IMG/VR virus record: IMGVR_UViG_3300028822_000182
Coordinates: 1-24,811 of that record
From: a virus
Direction: 5' to 3' (one strand)
DNA length: 24,811 nt
Positions 13,488 through 21,176 of the stretch are shown here, one piece after another. The notes below the pieces were generated by a model. That model was not told where the DNA came from, did not search any database, and worked only from the letters and a program-made list of their open reading frames with translations. A program made the translations under genes and the position numbers. How positions within the stretch are numbered: the stretch's first letter is position 1; every line of letters begins with the position of its first letter.

Positions 13488-16400
13488 ATGGCTGTTACAG
13501 CTCCAAGTGGATTGGCAGCCACAGTTCATTCTTCAAGTAAAATATCCCTTGCATGGACAAATGAAGGTGAATATCATCTTATCCAGATTTGGCAGAATAT
13601 TGGAGGAGCAGGATATGCTCTGATTGATACGATTGCTGGCTGGAAAGAGAATTATGAGATAACTGGATTAACTGCCTCAACTGAACATTGTTATAAACTC
13701 AAAGGGGAAACAATAGAGCCTCCAGCAGAATCTGGTTATTCTACTGAAGATTGCGGAACAACTTATTCAGTCCTGCAAATTCCAACTCTTTTAGTTGCAA
13801 CAGCAATTTCTGATACTGAAATTGAAATAGTATTCGTAGATAATTCAAGCGGAGAAGATGATCATAGATTAGAGATGGAACTTGTTGGAGATGGAGGATA
13901 TTCTGAAATAGCAACAATCCCAGCTAATGTTGAATATTATAAAAAGACTGGATTAACCAAAGGTGCTACATATAACTTTAAGGTAAGGGCAAAAGAAGGA
14001 GTTTCGTATTCTGGATATTCCAATGTGGCCTCAGCAACAACAATCTCTGAACCTTCAGCTCCTTCAGATCTGGCTTCTTCTGAAATACAGGATAGGAGTT
14101 TAAGATTAACCTGGACAGGAGTTGCAAATGAAACTGGCTATAAGATTGAGAAATCAACAACTGGAGCATGGGGAGGAGAAGAAGAAGAAATTGGAAAGAT
14201 TAGAGCAAACATTCATGAATTCTTGGTTGAAAATTTAGAGCCTTCAACAGCATATTATTTCAGGGTTTTTGCTTATAATGCTGCTGGAAATTCTTCAGCT
14301 TCCGGAGTCGTCAATCCAACAACTCTTGCTGCTTATTCAGAATCCGAATATGAGAAATTCATAAGAAAGCCAGTTATGGATTCTTGTTTCCTGCTGGAAA
14401 TATCAGAATTAAAATGTGATCTCAATCTTCATTATTGTTTTGTTTTAACTTCTGGTAATGTTTATGAAATAACTATTGGAGAAAGAGGAATTGATATAGA
14501 AGCTGTTTATGAGGATGGAGGAGCAACTTCATATACAGAAAGAACGACAGTTGCTCTTGTTGAGGCAAACGCCTCATCATTCTTTTTTGATTATTTTACT
14601 GGAATTTTATATGTCCATACTTCAGGTTCTGACGATCCTGGGAAATATTTCCTGTTAGGAGAATTCAAATTATATCTATCAAATAAAGAAGATATAGTAT
14701 TCAGCAACAATTATTATTATCCTCTTCTAAGAGAAGAAAACATTCCAAATATCAGCCAGGAAATAAAGCCTTATTATGAAGGCAATTTCTCAATTTCAGC
14801 AGGAACAATAAAGATCATAAATGGATTGATTAAAGAACCTGAAATTGAATATTTATTTGACAGACTTTACAGCAAATTCATCTGGAGAAATGCAAAAGCT
14901 GTTTTAAAACATGGAAAAGCCTCTTTTTCTTATTCAGACTATCAAAAGGTTTTTACTGGGATAATTGACAGGGCTTTTGCTGATGATAATCTTATAATAA
15001 TAAATCTCAGGGATTTCAGGGATGAAGCAAGAATTGATTTTCCTCTCAGCATTTATTCTTTAGATACTTATCCTTTACTTGAAGAAGGAAAAGAAAATTA
15101 TCCTATTTCTAAACAGTTTGGTTATAAAGCAGATCAACTTCCAATCTGGATTGATTTTGATAGACAGATATGCAAATTCCATGATGGCAGAGTTCATTCA
15201 GTAAGCTCAGTTAAAATCAATGATACAGTTAAAACTGAAGATACAGATTATTATGTTGATTATCAAAGGGGAAGAATAACTTTTGATGCAACTGCTGTTA
15301 TAATAACAGAAGATGATATTATTGAAGTTTCTTATTTTGGGATTGTTGATTCAGCCAATGAACTTATAAATAATGGAGCAGAGATATTTCTGGAAATAAT
15401 GTTAACATATTTTGGAAAAGCTCTTGCAGATTTGAATCTTGATACTATCTATAAAGCCAAATATGATAATACAGCAGAGCTTTCAATTCATCTTTACCAG
15501 GAAGGAACAACTTATGAAGAAATAATAAGGAACATTGAGCATACAATAAAATGTGCTTCCTTCCAGGATAAGGATGGAAAGATCGGATTGATTATTGATG
15601 AAACAAAGCCAGCCTCTAATATCAGGACAATTGAAAATAAACAGGTATTCAATCTCAGCCAATATAAAGGAAAGGATTCTTTGTTCAAGACAGTCAATGT
15701 TTTTTACAAAGAGAATACTCAGGATAATATTTGGCAGAAAGAATCCGGGAATTCAAATCCGATTGATTGGAAATATGGAGTGAAAAAGATTCTGGATATA
15801 TACACTTATTTTGAAAATAATTATGATGCTGGAGAATTGAAAGATGATATCCTGGAATTGCTGGATAAAGATTTTGTTGATTTTTCAGTTGATAGAGCTG
15901 TTTACGGAATAAAGCCAGGGGATCTGATTTACTTCAATAAAGACAGATTCAGGAATGCTGCTGGAGAAGCCATTAATCTTATCCTAAAAGTTTTAACTTT
16001 TAATAAATTAATATCTCAAAAAAGAACTCATATAATCGGAACTCTTATTAATTTCCTGGATAATTTTGACACGGATTCACTTCATCAGTTATGGACAAAA
16101 GACAAGATTGATTCAGATAGAACAGTAACTCCTTCAAAAACAAATAAGATCCTAACAATTGCAATAGCAAATAATGCTCATGGGGATTGGTGGCATGATC
16201 CTGATGGCAATATATTTAATGATACTCTAAAAGTTATCATGGATATTCCCGGAACTCCTGCTGAATTTATAACCAAACTCAATTCTTATACTGTAAATGA
16301 TAAAACTCAAGCTGGGATTTTTATTTCTTCAGATCCACAGGGTAAAACTGAGAATGGATCATATCTATTTGGAAGATATAAAAATTCTGGAACAGCAAAA

Positions 16401-16679
16401 GATGGAATGGCAGCAATAAGAATATCTCCAGAGGATTATACTTATATTGCAGTTACAACTTTACCTATTTGGCTGAAGATAAAAGTAACCGGAAAAACTA
16501 ATTCATATGTTCATTTTCTATATAGCACAGATGGAGCAGATTATATTCTCCTCCATACCACTTCAACAGCATGGTTTGGAACAGGACAATATTATATTGG
16601 GCTTTTTGTGAAAAATTTTGCTGCTGCCTGGAACAATATTTCAGCTCCTTTTGAATCCTTTAAAATGATAAGATATTAA
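13488..16679 (+). CDS. Tail hub / central tail-tip protein with FN3 repeats and C-terminal lectin-like domain
   Basis: 1063 residues, starting right after the previous stop. Three fibronectin type III domains fill residues 1-283, each with the pattern 'ISLAWTNEGEYHLIQI', 'YEITGLTASTEHCYKL' or 'LRLTWTGVANETGYKI ... AYYFRVFAYNAAG'. Residues 285-850 form the tail hub-like body (YYPLLREENIPNISQEIKP, WIDFDRQICKFHDG, FFDVEYS-like strands, 'FVDFSVDRAVYGIKPGDLI'). Residues 855-1063 look like a concanavalin-A/DUF1349-type sandwich (QAGIFISSDPQGKTENGSY, WLKIKVTGK, YYIGLFVKNF), possibly sugar binding. It likely closes the tube and touches the host surface. FN3 in front of the hub part is an unusual order. 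Confidence 0.7.
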   Translation: MAVTAPSGLAATVHSSSKISLAWTNEGEYHLIQIWQNIGGAGYALIDTIAGWKENYEITGLTASTEHCYKLKGETIEPPAESGYSTEDCGTTYSVLQIPTLLVATAISDTEIEIVFVDNSSGEDDHRLEMELVGDGGYSEIATIPANVEYYKKTGLTKGATYNFKVRAKEGVSYSGYSNVASATTISEPSAPSDLASSEIQDRSLRLTWTGVANETGYKIEKSTTGAWGGEEEEIGKIRANIHEFLVENLEPSTAYYFRVFAYNAAGNSSASGVVNPTTLAAYSESEYEKFIRKPVMDSCFLLEISELKCDLNLHYCFVLTSGNVYEITIGERGIDIEAVYEDGGATSYTERTTVALVEANASSFFFDYFTGILYVHTSGSDDPGKYFLLGEFKLYLSNKEDIVFSNNYYYPLLREENIPNISQEIKPYYEGNFSISAGTIKIINGLIKEPEIEYLFDRLYSKFIWRNAKAVLKHGKASFSYSDYQKVFTGIIDRAFADDNLIIINLRDFRDEARIDFPLSIYSLDTYPLLEEGKENYPISKQFGYKADQLPIWIDFDRQICKFHDGRVHSVSSVKINDTVKTEDTDYYVDYQRGRITFDATAVIITEDDIIEVSYFGIVDSANELINNGAEIFLEIMLTYFGKALADLNLDTIYKAKYDNTAELSIHLYQEGTTYEEIIRNIEHTIKCASFQDKDGKIGLIIDETKPASNIRTIENKQVFNLSQYKGKDSLFKTVNVFYKENTQDNIWQKESGNSNPIDWKYGVKKILDIYTYFENNYDAGELKDDILELLDKDFVDFSVDRAVYGIKPGDLIYFNKDRFRNAAGEAINLILKVLTFNKLISQKRTHIIGTLINFLDNFDTDSLHQLWTKDKIDSDRTVTPSKTNKILTIAIANNAHGDWWHDPDGNIFNDTLKVIMDIPGTPAEFITKLNSYTVNDKTQAGIFISSDPQGKTENGSYLFGRYKNSGTAKDGMAAIRISPEDYTYIAVTTLPIWLKIKVTGKTNSYVHFLYSTDGADYILLHTTSTAWFGTGQYYIGLFVKNFAAAWNNISAPFESFKMIRY

Positions 16680-16680
16680 A

Positions 16681-18213
16681 ATGATAGAAAGAGGATATAT
16701 CACAAGAGCAGAATTCCTTGATCATATAAGAAGGGATTGGAAATCTGCTCATAGTATAAGAGCTGGAATTTATGATTTTGTTGAACTGGATTATTCTAAG
16801 ATAAAAGGCCTTACTGCTAAATCAATTCCTTATGCTGGAGCAACCGGATATCTAACAGAGGATAATGCAGAATTATCTTGGGATTATTCAACTGATACAT
16901 TACATATTGGAACTATTAGTATATCAGATGGTTCTATTATAGATTCAGGTGGTTCTATTAGTTTTGGAAATGAAAATTTAGTTACTACCGGAACTTTTGG
17001 TTGTGGAACAATCACTGTGGCTGATGGAGGCAGCATTAGCCTTCAGGAAGATATAACATTCACAGGAGCGACTACAGAAAACCAGATTAAATTCCCTGAT
17101 AATTTAGCTGATGCACTTTCTTTTAAAGAGGAAGCTAATGCTTATTTAACTTTTGATACTCGTGATGGAATTGAAAATATTTTATTTAGTAAACCCTTAC
17201 ATATTTATCAAGCAAGTGAATATCCAATAGAAGTAGAATATGATGGTGATTGCAATATACAAATAGCCAACTGGTCTAATAATATTCAAGATAATCCAAC
17301 TTTTCGACACAAAAGAGGAAGGGGAACGAATTCATCACCTGCGATAGTTCAGGAAAATGACGTAACAGGTGAGTGGACTTGTTATGGTTGGGATGGAGCA
17401 ACTTGGAGAAGAACGGGTAGGATATATTTTATTGTAGATGGTACACCTGGTAGTGGTGATATGCCAGGAAGGATAGATTTTGAAGTAACGCCTGATGGTG
17501 GCTTTACTCCTGCTTTAGCCATGCGAATTAATAATGCAGGTGATATTAATTTTCAAGATGGAAATGTAGTAACTACAGGAACATTAGGTTGTGGTACATT
17601 AACTCCTGGAAATATACAATTAGGAAATAATTATCTCTATTTTAATGGTGGAACAACTTATTATCTATATCATACTGGTAGTGATGTAAGATGTGCCTGT
17701 GAAGGCTATTTTGAAATATTGCCAAATAATGATACTTTTGGACTCATTCTTAGAGATAAGGATGGTGCGGAGTATGGTAATTTACAAAATGTAGACGGAA
17801 TAACTTATATTGGAGACGGGACTGCTACTAAAGGAAACATGATTGCAATAAACGGAACAGCAGTTACCTTGCCTGGAGTATTAACAGTTGTTGGTTGTGT
17901 AACAGATGGCACTTGCGAAATTATGAAGAATGAAAACGCCATTGAAATCATAGATTATATATTGAAAACTGGCACTGGCAAAAAAGATGAATATAACCAT
18001 GAGCATATGGATATGGAAAAGATTTACAGCGAATATCCATTCTTAATATATGAGGCAAGAGATATTGAAACTGGCAGAAAGAAATATTATGATATACTTG
18101 GAGCAAAAGGTGATTTAGCCTACGCTGCAATTTTAGAGCTTAATGAGAAAATAGTTTCTCTTGAACAAGAGAATATATTATTGCAAAATAGAATAGAACA
18201 ATTAGAAGCTTAA
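16681..18213 (+). CDS. Tail fibre protein with S74-like C-terminal region
   Basis: 510 residues. The N-terminal 80 residues probably attach to the hub. The shaft contains short Gly/Ser/Thr-rich beta repeats, including twin segments 'VTTGTFGCGTIT' (101-112) and 'VTTGTLGCGTLT' (297-308). Between them lies a module with 'RHKRGRGTNSSPAIV' and 'CYGWDGATWRRTGRI', seen in many S74-type fibres. The last 95 residues (KNENAIEIIDYILK, YYDILGAKGDLAYAAILELNEKI, coiled coil VSLEQENILLQNRIEQLEA) resemble the intramolecular chaperone layout, but the usual S-D-x-R-x-K autocleavage site is not seen. Probably a host-recognition fibre; codon use in 17150-17900 looks less typical than in neighbouring genes. Confidence 0.7.
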   Translation: MIERGYITRAEFLDHIRRDWKSAHSIRAGIYDFVELDYSKIKGLTAKSIPYAGATGYLTEDNAELSWDYSTDTLHIGTISISDGSIIDSGGSISFGNENLVTTGTFGCGTITVADGGSISLQEDITFTGATTENQIKFPDNLADALSFKEEANAYLTFDTRDGIENILFSKPLHIYQASEYPIEVEYDGDCNIQIANWSNNIQDNPTFRHKRGRGTNSSPAIVQENDVTGEWTCYGWDGATWRRTGRIYFIVDGTPGSGDMPGRIDFEVTPDGGFTPALAMRINNAGDINFQDGNVVTTGTLGCGTLTPGNIQLGNNYLYFNGGTTYYLYHTGSDVRCACEGYFEILPNNDTFGLILRDKDGAEYGNLQNVDGITYIGDGTATKGNMIAINGTAVTLPGVLTVVGCVTDGTCEIMKNENAIEIIDYILKTGTGKKDEYNHEHMDMEKIYSEYPFLIYEARDIETGRKKYYDILGAKGDLAYAAILELNEKIVSLEQENILLQNRIEQLEA

Positions 18214-18220
18214 AAAATGA

Positions 18221-18240
18221 ATCTTAATAGATATTAAGAT
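18221..18240 (+). promoter_or_regulatory. Hairpin after tail fibre gene
   Basis: Perfect 8-bp inverted repeat ATCTTAAT-AGAT-ATTAAGAT in the 49-base gap before the next gene, with the SD just downstream. AT-only pairs except two G-C, so weak in RNA; no U run. May be a processing or spacing element, or a binding site. Confidence 0.35.
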
Positions 18241-18262
18241 ATAAAATTAAAGGAGAATGGCT

Positions 18263-18700
18263 ATGGCAACTATCAATCTCAACGAAAAATTCTATGATTT
18301 AGAAACAGGGGAAATAATCAAAGATCAAATCTTTGATAAAGATGAAAAAGGGATAGTTAAAACAGACAGATTCAATAATCCTGTCTTTAAAGATGGGAAC
18401 AAAATGACTCTGAAAATTTATATAATCAGAGCATTATTGGCAACTCATATTAATCCGGCTAATAGACAAACAGAACTTGTTGATGGAGAAGAAAAAGACA
18501 AGAGAGGAGAATTGGCAGAAAGAATCAAGGCAGAGAAAGAATTGATAACTTTAGCAGCAGAAGAAATAACTCTTATCAAGAGGCTTATTGGCTGGATGTA
18601 TTCTCCAATGATTGTAAGACAGGCTTATCAAATGTTGGAGCTAACTGATAAAGAAAAAGAGAAAGACAAGAAGAAAGATATTCCCGGTTCTAAGAAATAA
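18263..18700 (+). CDS. Conserved-looking phage protein of unknown function
   Basis: 145 residues from the ATG at 18263, chosen over one at 18257 because AAAGGAG (18249-18255) is too close to the first. Starts MATINLNEKFYDLETGE, then 'FKDGNKMTLKIYIIRALLATH', a helical acidic middle, and 'EEITLIKRLIGWMYSPMIVRQAYQML'. From memory, short proteins of this build (a strand start, then 'LI KK LIG...Y.P.IV.Q.Y..L') are common in phage genomes and have no settled role. Last gene of the tail operon; charged C-terminal tail (KEKEKDKKKDIPG). Confidence 0.6.
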   Translation: MATINLNEKFYDLETGEIIKDQIFDKDEKGIVKTDRFNNPVFKDGNKMTLKIYIIRALLATHINPANRQTELVDGEEKDKRGELAERIKAEKELITLAAEEITLIKRLIGWMYSPMIVRQAYQMLELTDKEKEKDKKKDIPGSKK

Positions 18701-18771
18701 ACTTTCCTTAATTTAATCAACCTACCTTTTGGGGTGATATTAATTATTTCCAAAATCATCTCTCTTTGCTA

Positions 18772-18800
18772 TTGACATACAATATATCACATGGTATGAT
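18772..18800 (+). promoter_or_regulatory. Strong sigma70-type promoter
   Basis: TTGACA (18772-18777), exactly 17 bases, TATGAT (18795-18800). RNA should start near 18807, about 20 bases before the lipoprotein ATG, leaving room for its AAAAGGAG site. It gives the accessory gene expression independent of the late operon. The 126-base gap around it has no clear terminator; only a weak TTTTGG/CCAAAA pair (18727-18755) is seen. Confidence 0.75.
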
Positions 18801-18826
18801 TTTAGTATAATAAAAAGGAGTTTGAG

Positions 18827-19285
18827 ATGAAAAGAAAAATATTAGTTTTAGGATTGACATTCCTTTTCTTTTTTGTTTATTGCAAATCTCCAGCATCTCC
18901 TGATATTGAAAAAATATTAGAACCTCAAGATGATTCTCCTTCATTATCTGTTGCTAATGTGATAATGAATGGCAATCCTGTTTGGTTCACTGATAGATTT
19001 AATTTTGATAATAAACCTATTTTTGGTTATTCAGGTTGGACTGATGGAACAGGTATTTTGATAAACATAGGAGAGAAAACAGCTCTCTCAGTAAAAATTG
19101 AAGCAATTCTTTATGATTCAACCGGAAAATATCTTTCAAGAAAAACTGTTGATCCTTCTTATAAGAATAATATTCAATCACAAGAAACTGCAAAATGGCA
19201 GATTATTTGGTTAAAAGAAGATAATTCCTGGTGGCAAAATGTTGATAGTCAAAAGACAAAATTTAATATTACATGGAGTGATTAA
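18827..19285 (+). CDS. Predicted lipoprotein (moron-type)
   Basis: 152 residues with a lipoprotein signal: basic start (MKRKI), hydrophobic core (LVLGLTFLFFF), then VYC19 followed by KSPASPD. The lipobox is not ideal (Tyr before Cys). The rest is a soluble beta-type domain (FNFDNKPIFGYSGWTDGTG, LSVKIEAILYDSTGKYL, WQIIWLKEDNSWW). It has its own promoter and lies after the tail genes, the usual place for 'morons'. Phage lipoproteins often alter the host envelope or block superinfection (known for some families); no match to such a family is claimed here. Confidence 0.7.
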   Translation: MKRKILVLGLTFLFFFVYCKSPASPDIEKILEPQDDSPSLSVANVIMNGNPVWFTDRFNFDNKPIFGYSGWTDGTGILINIGEKTALSVKIEAILYDSTGKYLSRKTVDPSYKNNIQSQETAKWQIIWLKEDNSWWQNVDSQKTKFNITWSD

Positions 19286-19301
19286 ATAAAAAGGAGAAAT
19301 A

Positions 19302-19514
19302 ATGAGAATTCCAAAATATGAAATTGCTTTTTTGGATAAATCAAATCAAGAAATAGTTTTTCTTACTTCAAATTTTCTTTTAAGGGCAAAATATTTGGCT
19401 AAAAGAATATTAAGATATAATCCATTTTTTAAAGAGGCTATTATATTGAAAAGGGGAATAGAAAAAGAATGGTTTAATTCTCCTTTTCAACCAAAAAAGG
19501 ATTATTATGAATGA
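19302..19514 (+). CDS. Small hypothetical protein
   Basis: 70 residues, AAAAGGAGAA site. Basic, with 'YEIAFLDKSNQEIVFLTSNFLLRAKYLAKRI' suggesting two strands then a helix, and a hydrophilic end. Located in the accessory operon after the lipoprotein. No motif recognised. Its stop lies within the next gene's first codons. Confidence 0.5.
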   Translation: MRIPKYEIAFLDKSNQEIVFLTSNFLLRAKYLAKRILRYNPFFKEAIILKRGIEKEWFNSPFQPKKDYYE

Positions 19515-19668
19515 TAAATATCATGAGCCTTTATCTGAATGGCAAAAAAGGAATTGTACTGGTTGTCAGTTTGCAGACATGAAAACAATTGGAACAGGTG
19601 AAGCTTGTTGTACTTATTATCTTCATTATGAGTTAGATGATAAAGGCGAATGCAAAACAAAGAGATAA
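19507..19668 (+). CDS. Small cysteine-rich protein
   Basis: 53 residues, starting 8 bases before the end of the preceding gene. C17-x2-C20, C34-C35 and C49 could form a zinc or disulfide-linked cluster (NCTGCQF, EACCTYY, GECK). No signal peptide, so cytoplasmic metal binding is likelier. Overlapping frame to the previous gene with no separate ribosome site seen beyond an AAAAAAGG stretch. No family recognised. Confidence 0.5.
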   Translation: MNDKYHEPLSEWQKRNCTGCQFADMKTIGTGEACCTYYLHYELDDKGECKTKR

Positions 19669-19672
19669 GACA

Positions 19673-19951
19673 ATGAAGAGAAAAATGACAAAAAAGGATG
19701 CTGAAAAAATCTGGAATGATATCATTGAAAGAAGAATGAAAAATGGATCTCTCCAAAACTTAATGAAAAGTATGATCACAAAACTTTCTAAGCTCAAATT
19801 TACTTATGATGGAAAAATCAAAGAAACAAGAAGAAGCCAGAAATATGGAACAATTGCTGATAGAAAATATCTTTATGCAGATAGGCATTTTCCAACACTC
19901 TTAAAAGAATATAAAATAGAAAGGAAAAAATTCAAGGAGGCTTTAAAATGA
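19673..19951 (+). CDS. Basic helical hypothetical protein
   Basis: 92 residues from the ATG at 19673; an upstream alternative start would lie inside the previous gene. It is highly basic (MKRKMTKKDAEKIWNDIIERRMKNG; DGKIKETRRSQKYGT; FPTLLKEYKIERKKFKEALK) and mostly helical. It may contact nucleic acid. The stop overlaps the next start (ATGA), and the AAGGAGG site of the next gene lies in its last codons. Function unknown. Confidence 0.5.
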   Translation: MKRKMTKKDAEKIWNDIIERRMKNGSLQNLMKSMITKLSKLKFTYDGKIKETRRSQKYGTIADRKYLYADRHFPTLLKEYKIERKKFKEALK

Positions 19952-19956
19952 AAAAA
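19935..19956 (+). repeat. Direct repeat, left copy (SD and start of secreted protein gene)
   Basis: 22 bases, AGGAGGCTTTAAAATG followed by six A. An exact copy lies at 20384-20405, 449 bases on. Each copy supplies the ribosome site and the first codons (ATG AAA AAA) of the gene that follows. Confidence 0.9.
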
Positions 19957-20385
19957 TCGATTGTTTGGTTATTTGTTTTATTTTTTGTTAGCGTTGTTCT
20001 TGCTCAAATTCAATTTAAATTTGAAATTACTCAAGAGTTTAAAAAAGGAGAAGCTGAAATTAGAATATTAGGCAAAACTTCTGATGAGGTTTTAAAGGGA
20101 GTTGTTAGGACACTATTTCGGTTGAAATGTAAGGTTATAGAAAAGGATGAAGAGATTGGTCTGATTGTTGCACAAAGAATAAAAACAAAAGAGAGTTATG
20201 AAGGAGGGGAAGTTGTTCTTGGCGGAGAGTATGTTTCTGATAGGTGGGAAATTATGATTGAACAGGTTGAGGGTACAGTTTTTGTTATCTGTTTTTATGA
20301 AGGGGAAGGTTCAGGTTTTTGGGGTAGTAGTAAAAAGAGCTTTGAATCTTTCTGTGAAAAACTTAAAAGTATTTTGGGGAGATAG
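19948..20385 (+). CDS. Secreted protein with Sec signal peptide
   Basis: 145 residues. A clear signal peptide: MKKSIVWLFVLFFVSVVLA with predicted cleavage at A19/Q20. The mature 126 residues have the pattern 'ITQEFKKGEAEIRILGKTSDEVLKGVVRTLFRLKCKVIEKDEEIGLIVAQRI', which resembles helix-grip periplasmic domains ('..vw.av...l...gy.v...d...G.i.a') of bacterial envelope proteins; the likeness is from memory. It is exported to the cell envelope and so may change host surface traits. It lies between exact 22-bp repeats, as an inserted unit would. Confidence 0.7.
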   Translation: MKKSIVWLFVLFFVSVVLAQIQFKFEITQEFKKGEAEIRILGKTSDEVLKGVVRTLFRLKCKVIEKDEEIGLIVAQRIKTKESYEGGEVVLGGEYVSDRWEIMIEQVEGTVFVICFYEGEGSGFWGSSKKSFESFCEKLKSILGR

Positions 20386-20405
20386 GAGGCTTTAAAATGA
20401 AAAAA
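20384..20405 (+). repeat. Direct repeat, right copy (SD and start of RHH gene)
   Basis: Exact match to 19935-19956. Recombination between the two would remove the secreted protein gene and leave the downstream gene with an unchanged ribosome site and start. Confidence 0.9.
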
Positions 20406-20714
20406 GAAAGATTCTCTTTCTGGTTTGACTTTGAGGATAAGATGAAACTTGAATCTATAGCTAAAGTTGATGATCTGAAAATCGGATATCTTATAAGGAA
20501 AGCCATAAAGGAATATATCAAAGAAAACTATGCCAAAGCTATGGTTGAGATAACTGCCAGGGAATATCAGGAAAAGCTGATAGAAGCAGACAGGAAAAAC
20601 AAAACCAAACCATTGACTAAATCCCAGCAAAAGATATTAAGAGTTGGAGTTAAAGAAAGACAGAAGATCAGAAGGCAGAAAGAGCAGAGAATGAGGGAGA
20701 GATATTACAAATGA
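20397..20714 (+). CDS. Ribbon-helix-helix transcription regulator-like protein
   Basis: 105 residues. Residues 4-43 have the RHH shape: strand (KERFSFWFDFED), helix (KMKLESIAKV), turn, helix (KIGYLIRKAIKEYIKENY). Such proteins bind DNA as dimers through the strands. The C-terminal half is long and basic (QKILRVGVKERQKIRRQKEQRM), which could add DNA or RNA contacts. Shares its SD region with the upstream gene by exact repeat. It could regulate promoters 18772 or 20926; inference from location only. Confidence 0.6.
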   Translation: MKKERFSFWFDFEDKMKLESIAKVDDLKIGYLIRKAIKEYIKENYAKAMVEITAREYQEKLIEADRKNKTKPLTKSQQKILRVGVKERQKIRRQKEQRMRERYYK

Positions 20715-20929
20715 AACTATTTGAAAAAGTTCAGGTTTTTGAAGAAGTAACCGGAAAGGTTATCGGCTGGGGAACAATAATTGGAATTAATAATAGAGAG
20801 AATATTCCAACGATTAAACTTGAGAATGGAAAGACTATTGTTGCTGATGAAAGATATTTCTGGATCTCTGAAAAAAAGTCTTTTGAGATTGGATTGAGGA
20901 TATTTAAAGATTTAGAGAAAAAAGCTTGA
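20711..20929 (+). CDS. Small hypothetical protein, possible SH3-like barrel
   Basis: 72 residues, ATGA overlap with the RHH gene. Alternating strands with glycines: 'EKVQVFEEVTGKVIGWGTIIGI', 'IPTIKLENGKTIVADERYFW', then a helix at the end. This resembles a small SH3-like fold, but the sequence gives no family. The next promoter's -35 box lies in its last codons. Confidence 0.55.
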   Translation: MKLFEKVQVFEEVTGKVIGWGTIIGINNRENIPTIKLENGKTIVADERYFWISEKKSFEIGLRIFKDLEKKA

Positions 20930-20954
20930 CTGAGATATTCCAATTATGTATTAT
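20926..20954 (+). promoter_or_regulatory. Strong sigma70-type promoter
   Basis: TTGACT (20926-20931), 17 bases, TATTAT (20949-20954), followed by a run of TATATATATA. The -35 box overlaps the stop of the previous gene. RNA should begin near 20961, about 40 bases ahead of the zinc-finger gene at 21003. It would drive the endonuclease and precursor-peptide genes. Confidence 0.7.
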
Positions 20955-21002
20955 ATATATATAAATGCAACAAATAAGGAATAATGAATAGGAGAGTTTA
21001 AT

Positions 21003-21176
21003 ATGGCACTTGAAAGGACTTGCAGACTCTGTAAAAAGAATTTCGATCCTAAAAGAGATTGGCAAAAATTCTGTTCTAAAAAATGCCAGAAAGAATATTG
21101 GAGGCAAGTTTTTCAAGATAAAGCAACAATAAATAAAAGACTTGAAAAAATTGAAAAACAATTAGAAGTGAAATAA
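21003..21176 (+). CDS. Small treble-clef zinc-finger protein
   Basis: 57 residues, TAGGAGAG site. C7-x2-C10 (CRLCKKNF), then C24-x3-C28 (KFCSKKC) is a classic treble-clef zinc site like the one fused to the N-terminus of the next gene and the antisense HNH protein. A coiled-coil helix follows (KRLEKIEKQLEVK). It ends on TAATG with the endonuclease gene. It may be a DNA-binding partner or a cut-down relative of the same domain; role unknown. Confidence 0.65.
   Translation: MALERTCRLCKKNFDPKRDWQKFCSKKCQKEYWRQVFQDKATINKRLEKIEKQLEVK

Noticed and set aside
18727-18755. TTTTGG/CCAAAA pair as a terminator of the tail operon
   Set aside because: Only 6 pairs, 17-base loop and no T run directly after it.
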